Positions 22,677 to 31,398 of a DNA stretch of 64,000 nucleotides are shown in pieces. The notes under the pieces are model-generated. The model had not been told where the DNA came from, did no database searches, and saw nothing but the letters and a program-made list of their open reading frames with translations. Location of the stretch: assembly GCA_001803635.1 (NCBI GenBank), contig MHDU01000039.1:1-64000 (forward strand), in the 5' to 3' direction. The stretch is from Nitrospirae bacterium GWB2_47_37. Its GTDB lineage: Bacteria > Nitrospirota > Thermodesulfovibrionia > Thermodesulfovibrionales > Dissulfurispiraceae. The translations under genes were made by a program, and so were the position numbers. How positions within the stretch are numbered: the first letter of the stretch is position 1; each line of letters begins with the position of its first letter.

Positions 22677-23828
22677 CTATCTCGGTACTATCCTGTATAC
22701 CCTGTCGTCTCCCGGCTCCGGCTTGCCCCTGCCGTCTGTATTGTTTGTCATAAAATATAATGCGCCGTCAGGCCCCTCTACCACGTCCCTTATCCTCCCG
22801 AACCTGTCGCTAAACCACCTCTCTATTTTCAGCACCCTGTATCCTGCGGCTTCCTTATTCAATTTTATCCTGATGAGGGACTTGCTCCTCAATGTAGCGA
22901 CAAACAAGTCTCCATTGAGATGTTTTATCCTGCCGCCTTTATAAAAAACAATTCCGGAAGGAGGCGTGGTCTTTTTCCATACAATTAAAGGGTCGACAAA
23001 TCGCTTATCTCCAGCCGCTCCTATCGCCTCCGGCCATCCGTAATTGCCGCCCTTTTTAATCACATTTATCTCGTCGTTCGCAAAGGTGAGGAACTCTCCG
23101 GAAGGCCCGTGCTCCGACGCGAATAATTCTTTCGTCTCAGGATGCCACGCAATGCCCTGCGGATTCCTGTGTCCATAAGAATAAACAGGAGAGCCCTTAA
23201 ATGGATTGTCGGCAGGTATTAAGCCTTCCGGAGTTATCCTCAATATCTTTCCTCCGAGCGATTTCAAATCCTGCGCCTGCTTCGATTCGAATGTCTCGCC
23301 TGCGGTGATATAAAGCATTCCGTCCGGGCCGAAGGCTATCCTTCCGCCGTTATGAAATCTGCCTCCGGGGATATTGTCTATTATCACTTTGTCGAAAACT
23401 GCACTGTTTCCGGCATCCCTCAACCTTATGACCCTGTTATAAACGGAATCGCCTTTTTTGTATGTGTGCATCGCGTAAACAAACGGCTTTTTCGGAAAAT
23501 CGGGATGTACTGCAAGCCCCATCAACCCGCCCTCGCCTATGTGGACAACGTCTATTTTCGCGTAGGGTTCGCTCTGGAGTTCTCCGTCTTTAATAAACCG
23601 TATCCTTCCCGGCCTTTCGCTGACCAATGCCCTGCCCTCATTGAGAAATACCAGCGACCACGGGATTTCGAGATTTTCTACCCATGCCTCTACCTTTATT
23701 CCATCGCCTTCGGGCAAGAAAACATCAGCCACGCCTTGAGGGGCATCTCCTATAGTAGGGAAACAGAATCCGATCCGGGCATAAAGAAGGATAAAGAGCA
23801 CGACGGATAATAATCTTTTCATTCTCAT
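22677..23828 (-). CDS. PQQ-dependent aldose sugar dehydrogenase-like protein
   Basis: A 383-residue exported beta-propeller of the soluble glucose/sorbosone dehydrogenase family (YliI/Asd type). A signal peptide (LLSVVLFILLYARIGFC) is present. Family motifs include EIPWSLVFLNEGRALVSERPG, GEGGLMGLAVHPDFP, RFHNGGRIAFGPDGMLYIT (catalytic His region), SYGHRNPQGIAWHP and GGNYGWPEAIG. It would oxidise aldose sugars in the periplasm with PQQ, passing electrons to the respiratory chain. No PQQ synthesis gene is visible here, so cofactor supply is unproven. It overlaps the preceding gene by ATGA. Confidence 0.85.
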   Translation of the reverse strand: MRMKRLLSVVLFILLYARIGFCFPTIGDAPQGVADVFLPEGDGIKVEAWVENLEIPWSLVFLNEGRALVSERPGRIRFIKDGELQSEPYAKIDVVHIGEGGLMGLAVHPDFPKKPFVYAMHTYKKGDSVYNRVIRLRDAGNSAVFDKVIIDNIPGGRFHNGGRIAFGPDGMLYITAGETFESKQAQDLKSLGGKILRITPEGLIPADNPFKGSPVYSYGHRNPQGIAWHPETKELFASEHGPSGEFLTFANDEINVIKKGGNYGWPEAIGAAGDKRFVDPLIVWKKTTPPSGIVFYKGGRIKHLNGDLFVATLRSKSLIRIKLNKEAAGYRVLKIERWFSDRFGRIRDVVEGPDGALYFMTNNTDGRGKPEPGDDRVYRIVPR

Positions 23829-24262
23829 ACTCTCGGGTTCAGCATCTCTTTTATCAAGCGCAGCGTCCCGGTTAATCCGTAACTCTGTAGTATAGTTCTA
23901 AACTTAGAGAGCCATGAATACAAAAAATCAAAAGGCCTCATGATATTTTTATCCATGGCGTAATCATATTCCCACACCCGGCTCTCTCCGGCGCCGAGAT
24001 CTTTTAATATCTCCCACACTCTCTCTTTATCGCTATCAAACGAATATACATTTATGGCGCTCGGGTCTTTGTTCCAGTATTTAGCGCTGTTTATCTCTCC
24101 CGAATCTATTAAAGGCTCCACCCCCCGCGCCAATGCCTCGATCTTTTCCTTGCTGTCGAAGACTATCCACTTGCCCCCGTGCCTTATCCATTCATCCCTA
24201 TCAATAGCCCGTTGAACGTCGGGCAGCAGCCATACCCATAGCAGATCTTTTACTTTATGCAT
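23825..24262 (-). CDS. Hypothetical protein of the sugar dehydrogenase operon
   Basis: A 145-residue, probably cytosolic protein that I do not recognise. It is rich in Trp (LLWVWLLPDVQRAIDRDEWI and GGKWIVFDSKEKIE) and ends in an amphipathic basic segment (FRTILQSYGLTGTLRLIKEM). It lies between the sigma-54 activator (15 bases) and the sugar dehydrogenase (4-base overlap), all on the minus strand, and may be cotranscribed with both. Confidence 0.6.
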   Translation of the reverse strand: MHKVKDLLWVWLLPDVQRAIDRDEWIRHGGKWIVFDSKEKIEALARGVEPLIDSGEINSAKYWNKDPSAINVYSFDSDKERVWEILKDLGAGESRVWEYDYAMDKNIMRPFDFLYSWLSKFRTILQSYGLTGTLRLIKEMLNPRV

Positions 24263-24276
24263 GAGAGATGCCTCCC

Positions 24277-25623
24277 CTAATACTTCAACTTCTTTCTGAG
24301 GGTCAAACGGTTTATACCGAGGATGCGCGCGGCCTCCGATTGGTTTTCCTTTGTGTGGGATAGGACATAATCGAAAATATATTTATCCACCTCGGCGTGT
24401 ATCTTTTCATAAATATTTTTTTCCTTTTTTTCGATAGAGTCTTTGATAAAGGGCATCAGGGCGGATGACAGCGTCTCGAAAAAGGCCGTCCTTTTCACGG
24501 CCGCAGGCCGGGTTCCCAATTCTCTCAGTTCGTGGGTCGTAAGGTAATTGGTCTTGCTCAGGGCGATTGAAGACCGGATGATATTTTCGAGTTCCCTTAT
24601 ATTCCCCGGCCAGTCGTAGGAAAGCAGTTTTTTAAAATATTCTTTAGTGATGCCTTTAATCGGCCTCGGCGCCGTATGATGATACTTGTTTATGAAAAAA
24701 TGGACGAGAGGAAGAATGTCTTTTTTACGTTCGCGCAACGGCGGTATATGTATAGAGGTAACGCGCAGCCTGTGATATAAATCTTCCCTGAATTTCCTTT
24801 CCTTGACCATTGCCGAAAGATCCCTGTTCGTGGCCGATATGACCCTCACATCCACATGCACCTCTTTTGTGCTGCCGATAGGATAGAAACTCTGGGTCTG
24901 GAGGAAGCGCAGGAGTTTGCCCTGCAAAGCGAGCGGCAGTTCACCTACCTCGTCGAAAAACACGCACCCCTCATCGGCTATCTTCAGCATACCCTCTTTT
25001 GCGGCTATCGCGCCGGTAAAGGATCCCTTCTCAAATCCGAAGAGTTCCGATTCGATTAGGGTCTCCGGCACCGCCGCGCAATTCACAACAACAAAGGGCT
25101 TCCCGAACCTCGAAGAAAGCTGTGCGATGGATTCGGCTATAAGTTCCTTTCCGGTGCCGGTCTCTCCGGTTACGAGCACCGGCGCGTCCACCTGAGACAA
25201 CCGCGCCAGTTTCTTGCACACGTCCATGATAATGGGAGAATTGCCCACTATAGCGCAGGTAGGCGTGGGAGGAAGGCTTTCGATGGGCACATTGTCCTTT
25301 ATTTCTTCCATGAAATCCCGCAGTTCATTAAGCATGGCAACAACGGATTCTTCTCTTAAAGGACGATGAAGCACCTCGTAAGCTCCGAAAGTCGCGGCCT
25401 CCATGACCGGCTCGGTTCTTTTCTGCTTGGTAACCGCTATAACGAGGTTCTTTTCTTGCAACTCGCGTATCTGTCCGGGCTTCATGGTGTCTATGTCGAA
25501 AAATACAAAGGCGTTCTTTTCTGCGACCGATGGGGGTGAAAGTTTAAAACCCTTCGGGATGAAACCGGAGAGTTCATCTTTCAACGAACCGTCTTTTGTG
25601 AACAGGACTATCTTGTCGGACAT
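24277..25623 (-). CDS. Sigma-54-dependent transcriptional activator with degenerate receiver
   Basis: A 448-residue NtrC-family regulator. Residues 1-110 are receiver-like, with FFDIDT and GAYEVLHRPL, but the conserved lysine is replaced by His, so normal phosphorylation is doubtful. The AAA+ domain has Walker A GETGTGKELIAES, the sigma-54 loop as GSFTGA in place of GAFTGA, and FFDEVGELPLALQGKLLRFL. A Fis-type helix-turn-helix ends the protein (QSEAARILGINRLTLRKKLK). It is followed by the hypothetical and sugar dehydrogenase genes. A sigma-54 promoter lies 1.1 kb away at 26768. Targets are not otherwise visible. Confidence 0.9.
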   Translation of the reverse strand: MSDKIVLFTKDGSLKDELSGFIPKGFKLSPPSVAEKNAFVFFDIDTMKPGQIRELQEKNLVIAVTKQKRTEPVMEAATFGAYEVLHRPLREESVVAMLNELRDFMEEIKDNVPIESLPPTPTCAIVGNSPIIMDVCKKLARLSQVDAPVLVTGETGTGKELIAESIAQLSSRFGKPFVVVNCAAVPETLIESELFGFEKGSFTGAIAAKEGMLKIADEGCVFFDEVGELPLALQGKLLRFLQTQSFYPIGSTKEVHVDVRVISATNRDLSAMVKERKFREDLYHRLRVTSIHIPPLRERKKDILPLVHFFINKYHHTAPRPIKGITKEYFKKLLSYDWPGNIRELENIIRSSIALSKTNYLTTHELRELGTRPAAVKRTAFFETLSSALMPFIKDSIEKKEKNIYEKIHAEVDKYIFDYVLSHTKENQSEAARILGINRLTLRKKLKY

Positions 25624-25644
25624 AACCTCACCTTGTATAAATAG

Positions 25645-25676
25645 TATACAGAGCGATTAAAAAACAATCAATGTAT
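25645..25676. repeat. Direct repeat left of cysK
   Basis: TATACAGAGCGATTAAAAAA followed by CAATCAATGTAT. A copy with about four differences is at 26689-26720. The inner GATTA/TAATC half-sites could form a small hairpin or operator. Confidence 0.6.
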
Positions 25677-25746
25677 TTGACCGACACTTGTTAAAGTCTT
25701 TGAGACATGTCCGACCTATAAAATAGCTCTACATAGGTGTTAATAT

Positions 25747-26673
25747 ATGCCGACAATGCGATTACATGAAAACATTTTACGCCTTATCGGGAACACGCCT
25801 CTGGTAAGAATTAACCGTATGGTTTCGGATAGCAGCGCCGGGATATGGGCAAAGCTCGAAGGCATGAATCCGGGCGGTTCCGTAAAAGACAGGATTGCTC
25901 TTTCCATGATCGAGACCGCTGAAAAAGAAGGAGCACTAAAGCCGGGCGGCACCATAATAGAGCCGACAAGCGGAAATACAGGCATAGGGCTTGCGCTTGT
26001 CGCGGCAGTTAAAGGATATAAGCTCATGCTCACAATGTCCGAGGCTATGAGCATGGAAAGAAGGCTTTTGCTTCAGGCGTATGGAGCCGAGCTTATCATA
26101 ACGCCGGCAAAAGAGGGGATGATGGGCGCGTGGGATAGGGCGGAAAAAATTCTTAGAGCAAACCCCGGTTTTTTTATGCCGTTACAGTTTGAAAACAGGG
26201 CAAACCCCGAAGCTCACAGGAAGACAACCGCGGTTGAGATAATGGATGCGCTTGGAGGCGTGCCCGATGCGCTGGTCGCGGGCGTAGGAACCGGAGGGAC
26301 AATAACAGGCATAGGCGAGGCGTTCAGAGAAAACAGGCGCGATGTCTTAATTATTGCCGTGGAACCGGCCGGTTCGCCCGTGCTTTCGGGAGGCGATCCG
26401 GGGGAACACAGGATTGCGGGGCTTGGAGCCGGTTTTTACCCCGGTGTTTTGAATACGAAGATATACGATGAAATCATTACCGTCACCGACAGCGATGCGG
26501 AAGAAACCTCAAGGCAGCTTGCCTTAAAAGAAGGGATACTCGCCGGCATATCATCGGGCGCTGCCATGCAGGCTGCCATGCAGGTCGCGCAAAGGATCGG
26601 CAAAGGGAAAAGAATAGTCGTGATATTTCCGGACAGGGGAGACAGATATCTGAGTTCGGGCTTGTTCGGCTAA
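25747..26673 (+). CDS. cysK: Cysteine synthase A
   Basis: A 308-residue PLP enzyme that makes cysteine from O-acetylserine and sulfide. The PLP lysine is in NPGGSVKDRIAL (about residue 46), with EPTSGNTGIGLALVAAVKGY, GVGTGGTITGIGEAF and a late GISSGAAMQAAMQVA. All are standard CysK motifs, including the phosphate-binding glycine loop. AGGTG lies seven bases before the ATG; an ATG three codons later is also possible. The gene is flanked by 32-bp direct repeats and has no partner gene, so it may have been moved as a unit. Confidence 0.94.
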   Translation: MPTMRLHENILRLIGNTPLVRINRMVSDSSAGIWAKLEGMNPGGSVKDRIALSMIETAEKEGALKPGGTIIEPTSGNTGIGLALVAAVKGYKLMLTMSEAMSMERRLLLQAYGAELIITPAKEGMMGAWDRAEKILRANPGFFMPLQFENRANPEAHRKTTAVEIMDALGGVPDALVAGVGTGGTITGIGEAFRENRRDVLIIAVEPAGSPVLSGGDPGEHRIAGLGAGFYPGVLNTKIYDEIITVTDSDAEETSRQLALKEGILAGISSGAAMQAAMQVAQRIGKGKRIVVIFPDRGDRYLSSGLFG

Positions 26674-26688
26674 TATTTATATAAAAAA

Positions 26689-26720
26689 TATACAAAGCGA
26701 TTAAAAAATAATCAACATAC
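26689..26720. repeat. Direct repeat right of cysK
   Basis: TATACAAAGCGATTAAAAAA followed by TAATCAACATAC, the partner of the copy at 25645-25676. The pair spans about 1.08 kb including all of cysK. Confidence 0.6.
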
Positions 26721-26767
26721 ATCTCTCACGTTTCCCCTCATCTTTTATTTAACAATGAGTTAAGAGC

Positions 26768-26784
26768 CGGCACGGGGATTGCTT
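26768..26784 (+). promoter_or_regulatory. Sigma-54 promoter
   Basis: CGGCACGGGGATTGCTT matches the TGGCACG-N4-TTGCW consensus except for the first T. GG (26769-26770) and GC (26781-26782) are spaced correctly by 10 bases. It lies 38 bases upstream of the next gene. Confidence 0.7.
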
Positions 26785-26821
26785 TTATAAATTCAGAAAA
26801 TAAATTTGTAAGGAGCATACC

Positions 26822-27196
26822 ATGACAGACGGCGTTAAGATATACGGGCTCTGCCTCGAAAGGATGAGACATCAGATAAACATAGCCAAAAAGAAATCGC
26901 AGACCGGCGAATTCTTAGAGGATGACACCTTCCTGCTCGAATCCTATAACACGGGCGACATAGACGACATCATAGACATCCTTGAGCTTTACGATATAGA
27001 GGAAAAGAACTTAAAAGGCCTGCATGACAAGCTTGAAGAACTGGCAGACACCGTCTCGATATTGACCCGCGAGACCCTGCGCTTCGGGTTTACGGATGAA
27101 GGACATCTCGGCCTTTATCTGACATTAAATAAAGATAGCGGTTTTTTCGAAGAACCCCTTCAGAATGCCCCGGCGTTAGCATATTCCGGGCGATAA
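26822..27196 (+). CDS. Hypothetical protein under sigma-54 control
   Basis: A 124-residue acidic, helical cytosolic protein that I do not recognise (LEDDTFLLESYNTGDIDDII, then a coiled-coil-like KGLHDKLEELADTVSILTRE). AAGGAG precedes the ATG. The sigma-54-type promoter immediately upstream is the only regulatory lead. It stands alone; a GC-rich hairpin (GCGCAAGG/CCTTGCGC near 27220-27255) without a T run follows. Confidence 0.65.
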   Translation: MTDGVKIYGLCLERMRHQINIAKKKSQTGEFLEDDTFLLESYNTGDIDDIIDILELYDIEEKNLKGLHDKLEELADTVSILTRETLRFGFTDEGHLGLYLTLNKDSGFFEEPLQNAPALAYSGR

Positions 27197-27320
27197 ACAC
27201 AGCCGTCTCAACCCGGTGCGCGCAAGGTTAACTACCTCCCCGGTTTTCCTTGCGCGTACCCCTCCCCTCATAGCGAAGCCCTCCAAAACATGATATTATT
27301 TGATTGTCCGGAGGTGCGCT

Positions 27321-28811
27321 ATGGCAGAGATCATAAAAAATCTTATCAACGGTAAATGGCAGGAGTCTTCAGCAAAAGAAACGTTCGAGAGTATAAATCC
27401 GGCCGATACAGCGGATGTCGTAGGTATCATTACAAAATCAGCAAAGGAAGATGTTGACAAGGCGGTTGCGGCTGCGCGCGAAGCCTTTAAGACATGGCGG
27501 CTTGTCCCTGCTCCTAAGCGCGGAGAGATGCTCTTCAAGGCAGCAGAGCTATTGATCAAAAAAAAGCAGGGGCTTGGCGAGCTTGTTACGCGGGAGATGG
27601 GAAAGGTACTTCCTGAAGGATTGGGGGACGTTCAGGAGGCGATAGATATAGCCTATTACATGGCAGGAGAGGGAAGGAGGCTTTCGGGAGAAACCGTTCC
27701 CTCGGAGCTTCCCGACAAAGATTGCAAGTCCATCCGCGTGCCTGTAGGAGTCTGCGCTTTAATAACCCCATGGAATTTTCCGACAGCCATTCCCGCGTGG
27801 AAGATAATGCCCGCCCTCGTTTCAGGCAATACAGTCGTGTTTAAGCCGAGCAGCTATACGGCTGTATGCGCCGCAAGAATCGTAGAGATACTTCATGAAG
27901 CAGGCATTCCTGCGGGCGTCCTTAATCTCGTTCATGGAAGAGGGGAGGACACAGGAGAATATCTTGCCATGCACCCTGATATAGACGCCATTTCTTTTAC
28001 CGGCTCCACAGCCGTGGGCGAAAGACTTGCCGGAAAGGCAGCCGGAACAGGCAAAAAGGTCTCCTGCGAAATGGGAGGCAAAAACGCCATTATAGTCATG
28101 GATGACGCGAATCTCGATCTTGCTGTAGAAGGCGCTATATGGGGAGGCTTCGGCACGACAGGGCAGAGATGCACCGCCGCGAGCCGTGTTGTAGTTCACG
28201 AGTCTGTCTATGACAAATTTCTCGATATATTTAAAAACGCCGCATCAAAGCTTAAACTCGGCAACGGCCTTCTTAAGACTACCGATGTAGGCCCTCTCGT
28301 GAACGAAGCGCAGATGAAAAAGGTACTCGACTACATAAAGATAGGCAAAGACGAAGACGCAACGGTTGTAACCGGCGGCAAGGCATACAGAGAAGGCGAT
28401 TGTGCGAAAGGATATTTCATCGAACCGACAATATTTGCCGATGTAAAACCCTCTATGCGGATCGCGCAGGAAGAGATATTCGGGCCTGTGGTATGCGTGA
28501 TTAAAGCAAAAAATCTCGAAGAAGCAATCAATATCGTGAACGGCACGAAATACGGTCTCGTCGCGTCAATTTATACTCAGGATGTAAACAAATCGGCAGT
28601 TGCGGAGAGGGAACTTGATACGGGCATTGTCTATATCAACGCGTCCACCATAGGAGCCGAAGTTCAGCTTCCGTTCGGCGGGACAAAAAAGAGCGGTTTT
28701 GGATATAAAGAGGCTGGAGGCAGGGGAGGAGCGCTCGATATGTTCACCAAATGGAAAGTAATTTACCGTGATTTCAGCGGGAAGCTGCAGAAGGCGCAAA
28801 TAGATAAATAA
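27321..28811 (+). CDS. NAD(P)-dependent aldehyde dehydrogenase
   Basis: A 496-residue enzyme of the ALDH superfamily that oxidises an aldehyde, probably a semialdehyde, to the acid. Motifs: TPWNFPTAIPAWKIMPALVS, FTGSTAVGERLAG (coenzyme loop), EMGGKNAIIVMDDANLDLAV, the catalytic Cys in GQRCTAASR, and EEIFGPVVCVI. The C-terminal GGALDMFTKWKVIYRDFSGK resembles 2-ketoglutarate-semialdehyde dehydrogenases. CGGAGG sits before ATG 27321, seven codons into the open frame. The aminotransferase gene overlaps by one base, and the pair resembles GABA- or omega-amino-acid-degrading systems. The exact substrate is inferred only from context. Confidence 0.9.
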   Translation: MAEIIKNLINGKWQESSAKETFESINPADTADVVGIITKSAKEDVDKAVAAAREAFKTWRLVPAPKRGEMLFKAAELLIKKKQGLGELVTREMGKVLPEGLGDVQEAIDIAYYMAGEGRRLSGETVPSELPDKDCKSIRVPVGVCALITPWNFPTAIPAWKIMPALVSGNTVVFKPSSYTAVCAARIVEILHEAGIPAGVLNLVHGRGEDTGEYLAMHPDIDAISFTGSTAVGERLAGKAAGTGKKVSCEMGGKNAIIVMDDANLDLAVEGAIWGGFGTTGQRCTAASRVVVHESVYDKFLDIFKNAASKLKLGNGLLKTTDVGPLVNEAQMKKVLDYIKIGKDEDATVVTGGKAYREGDCAKGYFIEPTIFADVKPSMRIAQEEIFGPVVCVIKAKNLEEAINIVNGTKYGLVASIYTQDVNKSAVAERELDTGIVYINASTIGAEVQLPFGGTKKSGFGYKEAGGRGGALDMFTKWKVIYRDFSGKLQKAQIDK

Positions 28812-30085
28812 TGCATGACATCATAAAAAAAGCGACTGAACTTTTAACTCCTGCGCTTGTAATGCATACTGATATCATTGCAAAGAGAGCTCAGGGCATT
28901 TATGTCGAAGATATAAACGGCAAACGCTATATGGATTTCACCGCAGGCCTTGCCGTTGCAAACACCGGGCACAATCATCCAAGGGTCGTCGAGGCCATAA
29001 AAAAACAGGCTGATGCGTTAATCCATTCCGGCTGCATATTTTATTACGAACCGCTTATCACACTTGCCGAGACGCTCAAGGATATTACCCCGCCCGGCAT
29101 CGATATGTTTTTCTTCGGGAATTCAGGCACGGAGGCGATTGAGGGCGCACTCAAGCTCGCGAGATTTTATACCGGTAGGCAGGGCATCATTGCCTTCACG
29201 GGCTGTTTTCATGGAAGGACATTAGGTTCCTTAAGCCTTACCTCCTCAGGAGCGAAATACAGGCGGAAATACCATTCCCTCTTGCCGGCGGTCTATCATT
29301 CTCCATATCCTTATTGTTACCGATGCTTCTTCGGACAGAGGCCGGAAACCTGCGGCATGGACTGCTATGAACATCTAAAAAGGTTATTTAAACATCTCCT
29401 GCCGCCGGAAGAAACGGCATGCATGATCATTGAACCGGTGTTGGGAGAAGGAGGATATGTCGTCCCTCCAATGAATTTCTTAAAGAGACTGCGTGAGTTC
29501 TGCGACAAATGGGGGATACTTCTTATTTTGGACGAGGTGCAGTCGGGAATGGGAAGGACAGGGAAATGGTTCGCATTAGAGCATTTCGGAGTTATTCCTG
29601 ATATTATGACAATAGCAAAGGGCATAGCATCCGGCATGCCGTTGAGCGCAGTCGCCGCGAAGAAAGAGATCATGTCGCATTGGTCTCCCGGAGCCCATGG
29701 AACTACATTCGGCGGGAATCCCGTATCGTGCGCGGCTGCGGCAGCAACCATAAAAGTTATCAAGGAAGAAGGACTGCTCAAAAACGCAGCCGTTGCCGGC
29801 AAACACGCAATGAAGATACTCCTCGCCATGAAAGAGAAATATGACTGTATAGGAGACGTGCGCGGTCTCGGACTTATGATAGGCATAGAGTTTGTAAAAA
29901 AGGGGAAACCTTATACCGCCGGACTCAAAAAAATAATGGCTCATTGTCTCAAAAAAGGCCTTATCCTCGTAGAGGCAGGTGTGGATAAAAATGTTCTGCG
30001 GCTTGCGCCGCCGCTGATCATCGAAAAAAGTGATCTGGAAAAAGGTTTAGGAATAATTGAAGACGGAATTAAGAAATTGACATGA
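28811..30085 (+). CDS. Class III (omega-amino acid) aminotransferase
   Basis: A 424-residue PLP enzyme of the GABA/acetylornithine/ornithine group. It has FFGNSGTEAIEGALKLARFY, HGRTLGSLSLTSSG, ILDEVQSGMGRTGKWFA and the PLP-lysine segment TIAKGIASGMPLSA. A four-cysteine insertion (YPYCYRCFFGQRPETCGMDC) resembles that of archaeal omega-aminotransferases and may bind metal. Together with the upstream aldehyde dehydrogenase, it would convert an omega-amine to a semialdehyde and then to an acid. The start overlaps the stop of the dehydrogenase (TAATG), and the next gene overlaps its end by four bases. GABA, putrescine-derived and beta-amino substrates are all possible. Confidence 0.88.
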   Translation: MHDIIKKATELLTPALVMHTDIIAKRAQGIYVEDINGKRYMDFTAGLAVANTGHNHPRVVEAIKKQADALIHSGCIFYYEPLITLAETLKDITPPGIDMFFFGNSGTEAIEGALKLARFYTGRQGIIAFTGCFHGRTLGSLSLTSSGAKYRRKYHSLLPAVYHSPYPYCYRCFFGQRPETCGMDCYEHLKRLFKHLLPPEETACMIIEPVLGEGGYVVPPMNFLKRLREFCDKWGILLILDEVQSGMGRTGKWFALEHFGVIPDIMTIAKGIASGMPLSAVAAKKEIMSHWSPGAHGTTFGGNPVSCAAAAATIKVIKEEGLLKNAAVAGKHAMKILLAMKEKYDCIGDVRGLGLMIGIEFVKKGKPYTAGLKKIMAHCLKKGLILVEAGVDKNVLRLAPPLIIEKSDLEKGLGIIEDGIKKLT

Positions 30086-31392
30086 AAAAACAGAAAATAA
30101 TCATTATGGGCGCGGCAGGGAGGGACTTCCATAACTTCAACATGCTCTACCGGGATAATATTGAGTACGAAGTAATAGCCTTCACTGTAGCGCAGATACC
30201 CTTTATCGAAAAAAGGACATATCCGCCGGAACTTGCCGGCAATTATTATCCGGACGGGATCCCGATTTATCCCGAAGAAGAACTCGATGCTCTTATTGCA
30301 AAATATAATATCGATCAGGTAGTTTTTTCTTACAGCGATGTCTCGCACGAATACGTGATGCATAAGGCGTCGCAGTGCCTTTCGCTCGGCGCCGATTTTG
30401 TCCTTCCCGGCCCTGAAAAGACAATGCTTAAAAGCAATATCCCTGTGATCTCGATCTGTGCGGTGAGGACAGGATGCGGGAAGTCCACAATCACAAGAAA
30501 GCTGACAGGCATCTTAAAAGGAAAAGGCATTAAGGTATCGGTCATAAGGCATCCCATGCCGTACTGCGGTTTCACCCCTGTCATGAAATTTTCTACCATA
30601 GACGATATTGATTCGGGAGCATGCACCATCGAAGAAAGAGAAGAGTTCGAGCCGCTCGTAGAAAAGGGCATTACCGTTTATGCCGGAGTGGATTATAAAA
30701 GGGTTCTTGAAGAAGCGGCACGAGAGTCTGAAATCATAATATGGGACGGCGGAAACAACGACTTTTCATTCATAAAACCTGACCTCGAAATCGTGCTCGT
30801 CGATGCCTTAAGACCCGGACATGAAAGACTCTTTTATCCGGGGGAGGTAAACCTTAAACGGGCGGACATTCTCATCATCACAAAAACGAATGAGGCGGAT
30901 GCCTCCGAATTGAAGGCCCTGAGAGATTCGGTGGGAGAGGAAAATAAAAAGGCGGAGATTCTTGAAGCGCCGTCAATTTTAACGTTAAGCGACAAAACTG
31001 TTATTAAAGGGAAAAGAGTTCTCGTCATAGAAGACGGCCCCACCATAACACACGGAGGAATGCCCTACGGAGCTGGAATTGCGGCATCAAAAAGCATTGT
31101 CTCCGGCTTTATAGACCCAAGGCCATACGCGGTCGGCTCTATAAAAGAGACTTATGATCGGTTCCCGCACATCGGGCATGTGCTTCCGGCAATGGGATAT
31201 TCGGATATTCAGATAAAAGAACTCGAAGAAACCATTTCGCGCATTCCATGCGATGTAACGGTTATAGCGACGCCTGTGGATTTACGGAGGATAATAAAAA
31301 TAGACAAGCAGACCGTGCGGGTATCCTATGACTTCGATATAGATTTGAGTAAAGTGGTGAAAACATTTATGAACAATATTAAAAGCAGATGA
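30082..31392 (+). CDS. Cyclic 2,3-diphosphoglycerate synthetase-like GTPase
   Basis: A 436-residue P-loop protein. After an N-terminal Rossmann-like part (IIIMGAAGRDFHNFNMLYRD) lies the Walker A RTGCGKSTITRKL near residue 140. Later parts include IIIWDGGNNDFSFIKPDLEI, VDALRPGHERLFYPGEVNLK, TKTNEAD and EDGPTITHGGMPYGAGIAAS. This matches the family of archaeal cyclic 2,3-diphosphoglycerate synthetase. Bacterial homologues are of uncertain function and often lie next to carbamate kinase, as here. ATGA overlap upstream and a seven-base gap downstream place it inside the aminotransferase operon. An ATP-dependent ligase-type role on an intermediate of that pathway is as likely as cyclic DPG synthesis. 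Confidence 0.75.
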   Translation: MKKQKIIIMGAAGRDFHNFNMLYRDNIEYEVIAFTVAQIPFIEKRTYPPELAGNYYPDGIPIYPEEELDALIAKYNIDQVVFSYSDVSHEYVMHKASQCLSLGADFVLPGPEKTMLKSNIPVISICAVRTGCGKSTITRKLTGILKGKGIKVSVIRHPMPYCGFTPVMKFSTIDDIDSGACTIEEREEFEPLVEKGITVYAGVDYKRVLEEAARESEIIIWDGGNNDFSFIKPDLEIVLVDALRPGHERLFYPGEVNLKRADILIITKTNEADASELKALRDSVGEENKKAEILEAPSILTLSDKTVIKGKRVLVIEDGPTITHGGMPYGAGIAASKSIVSGFIDPRPYAVGSIKETYDRFPHIGHVLPAMGYSDIQIKELEETISRIPCDVTVIATPVDLRRIIKIDKQTVRVSYDFDIDLSKVVKTFMNNIKSR

Positions 31393-31398
31393 CACCTA

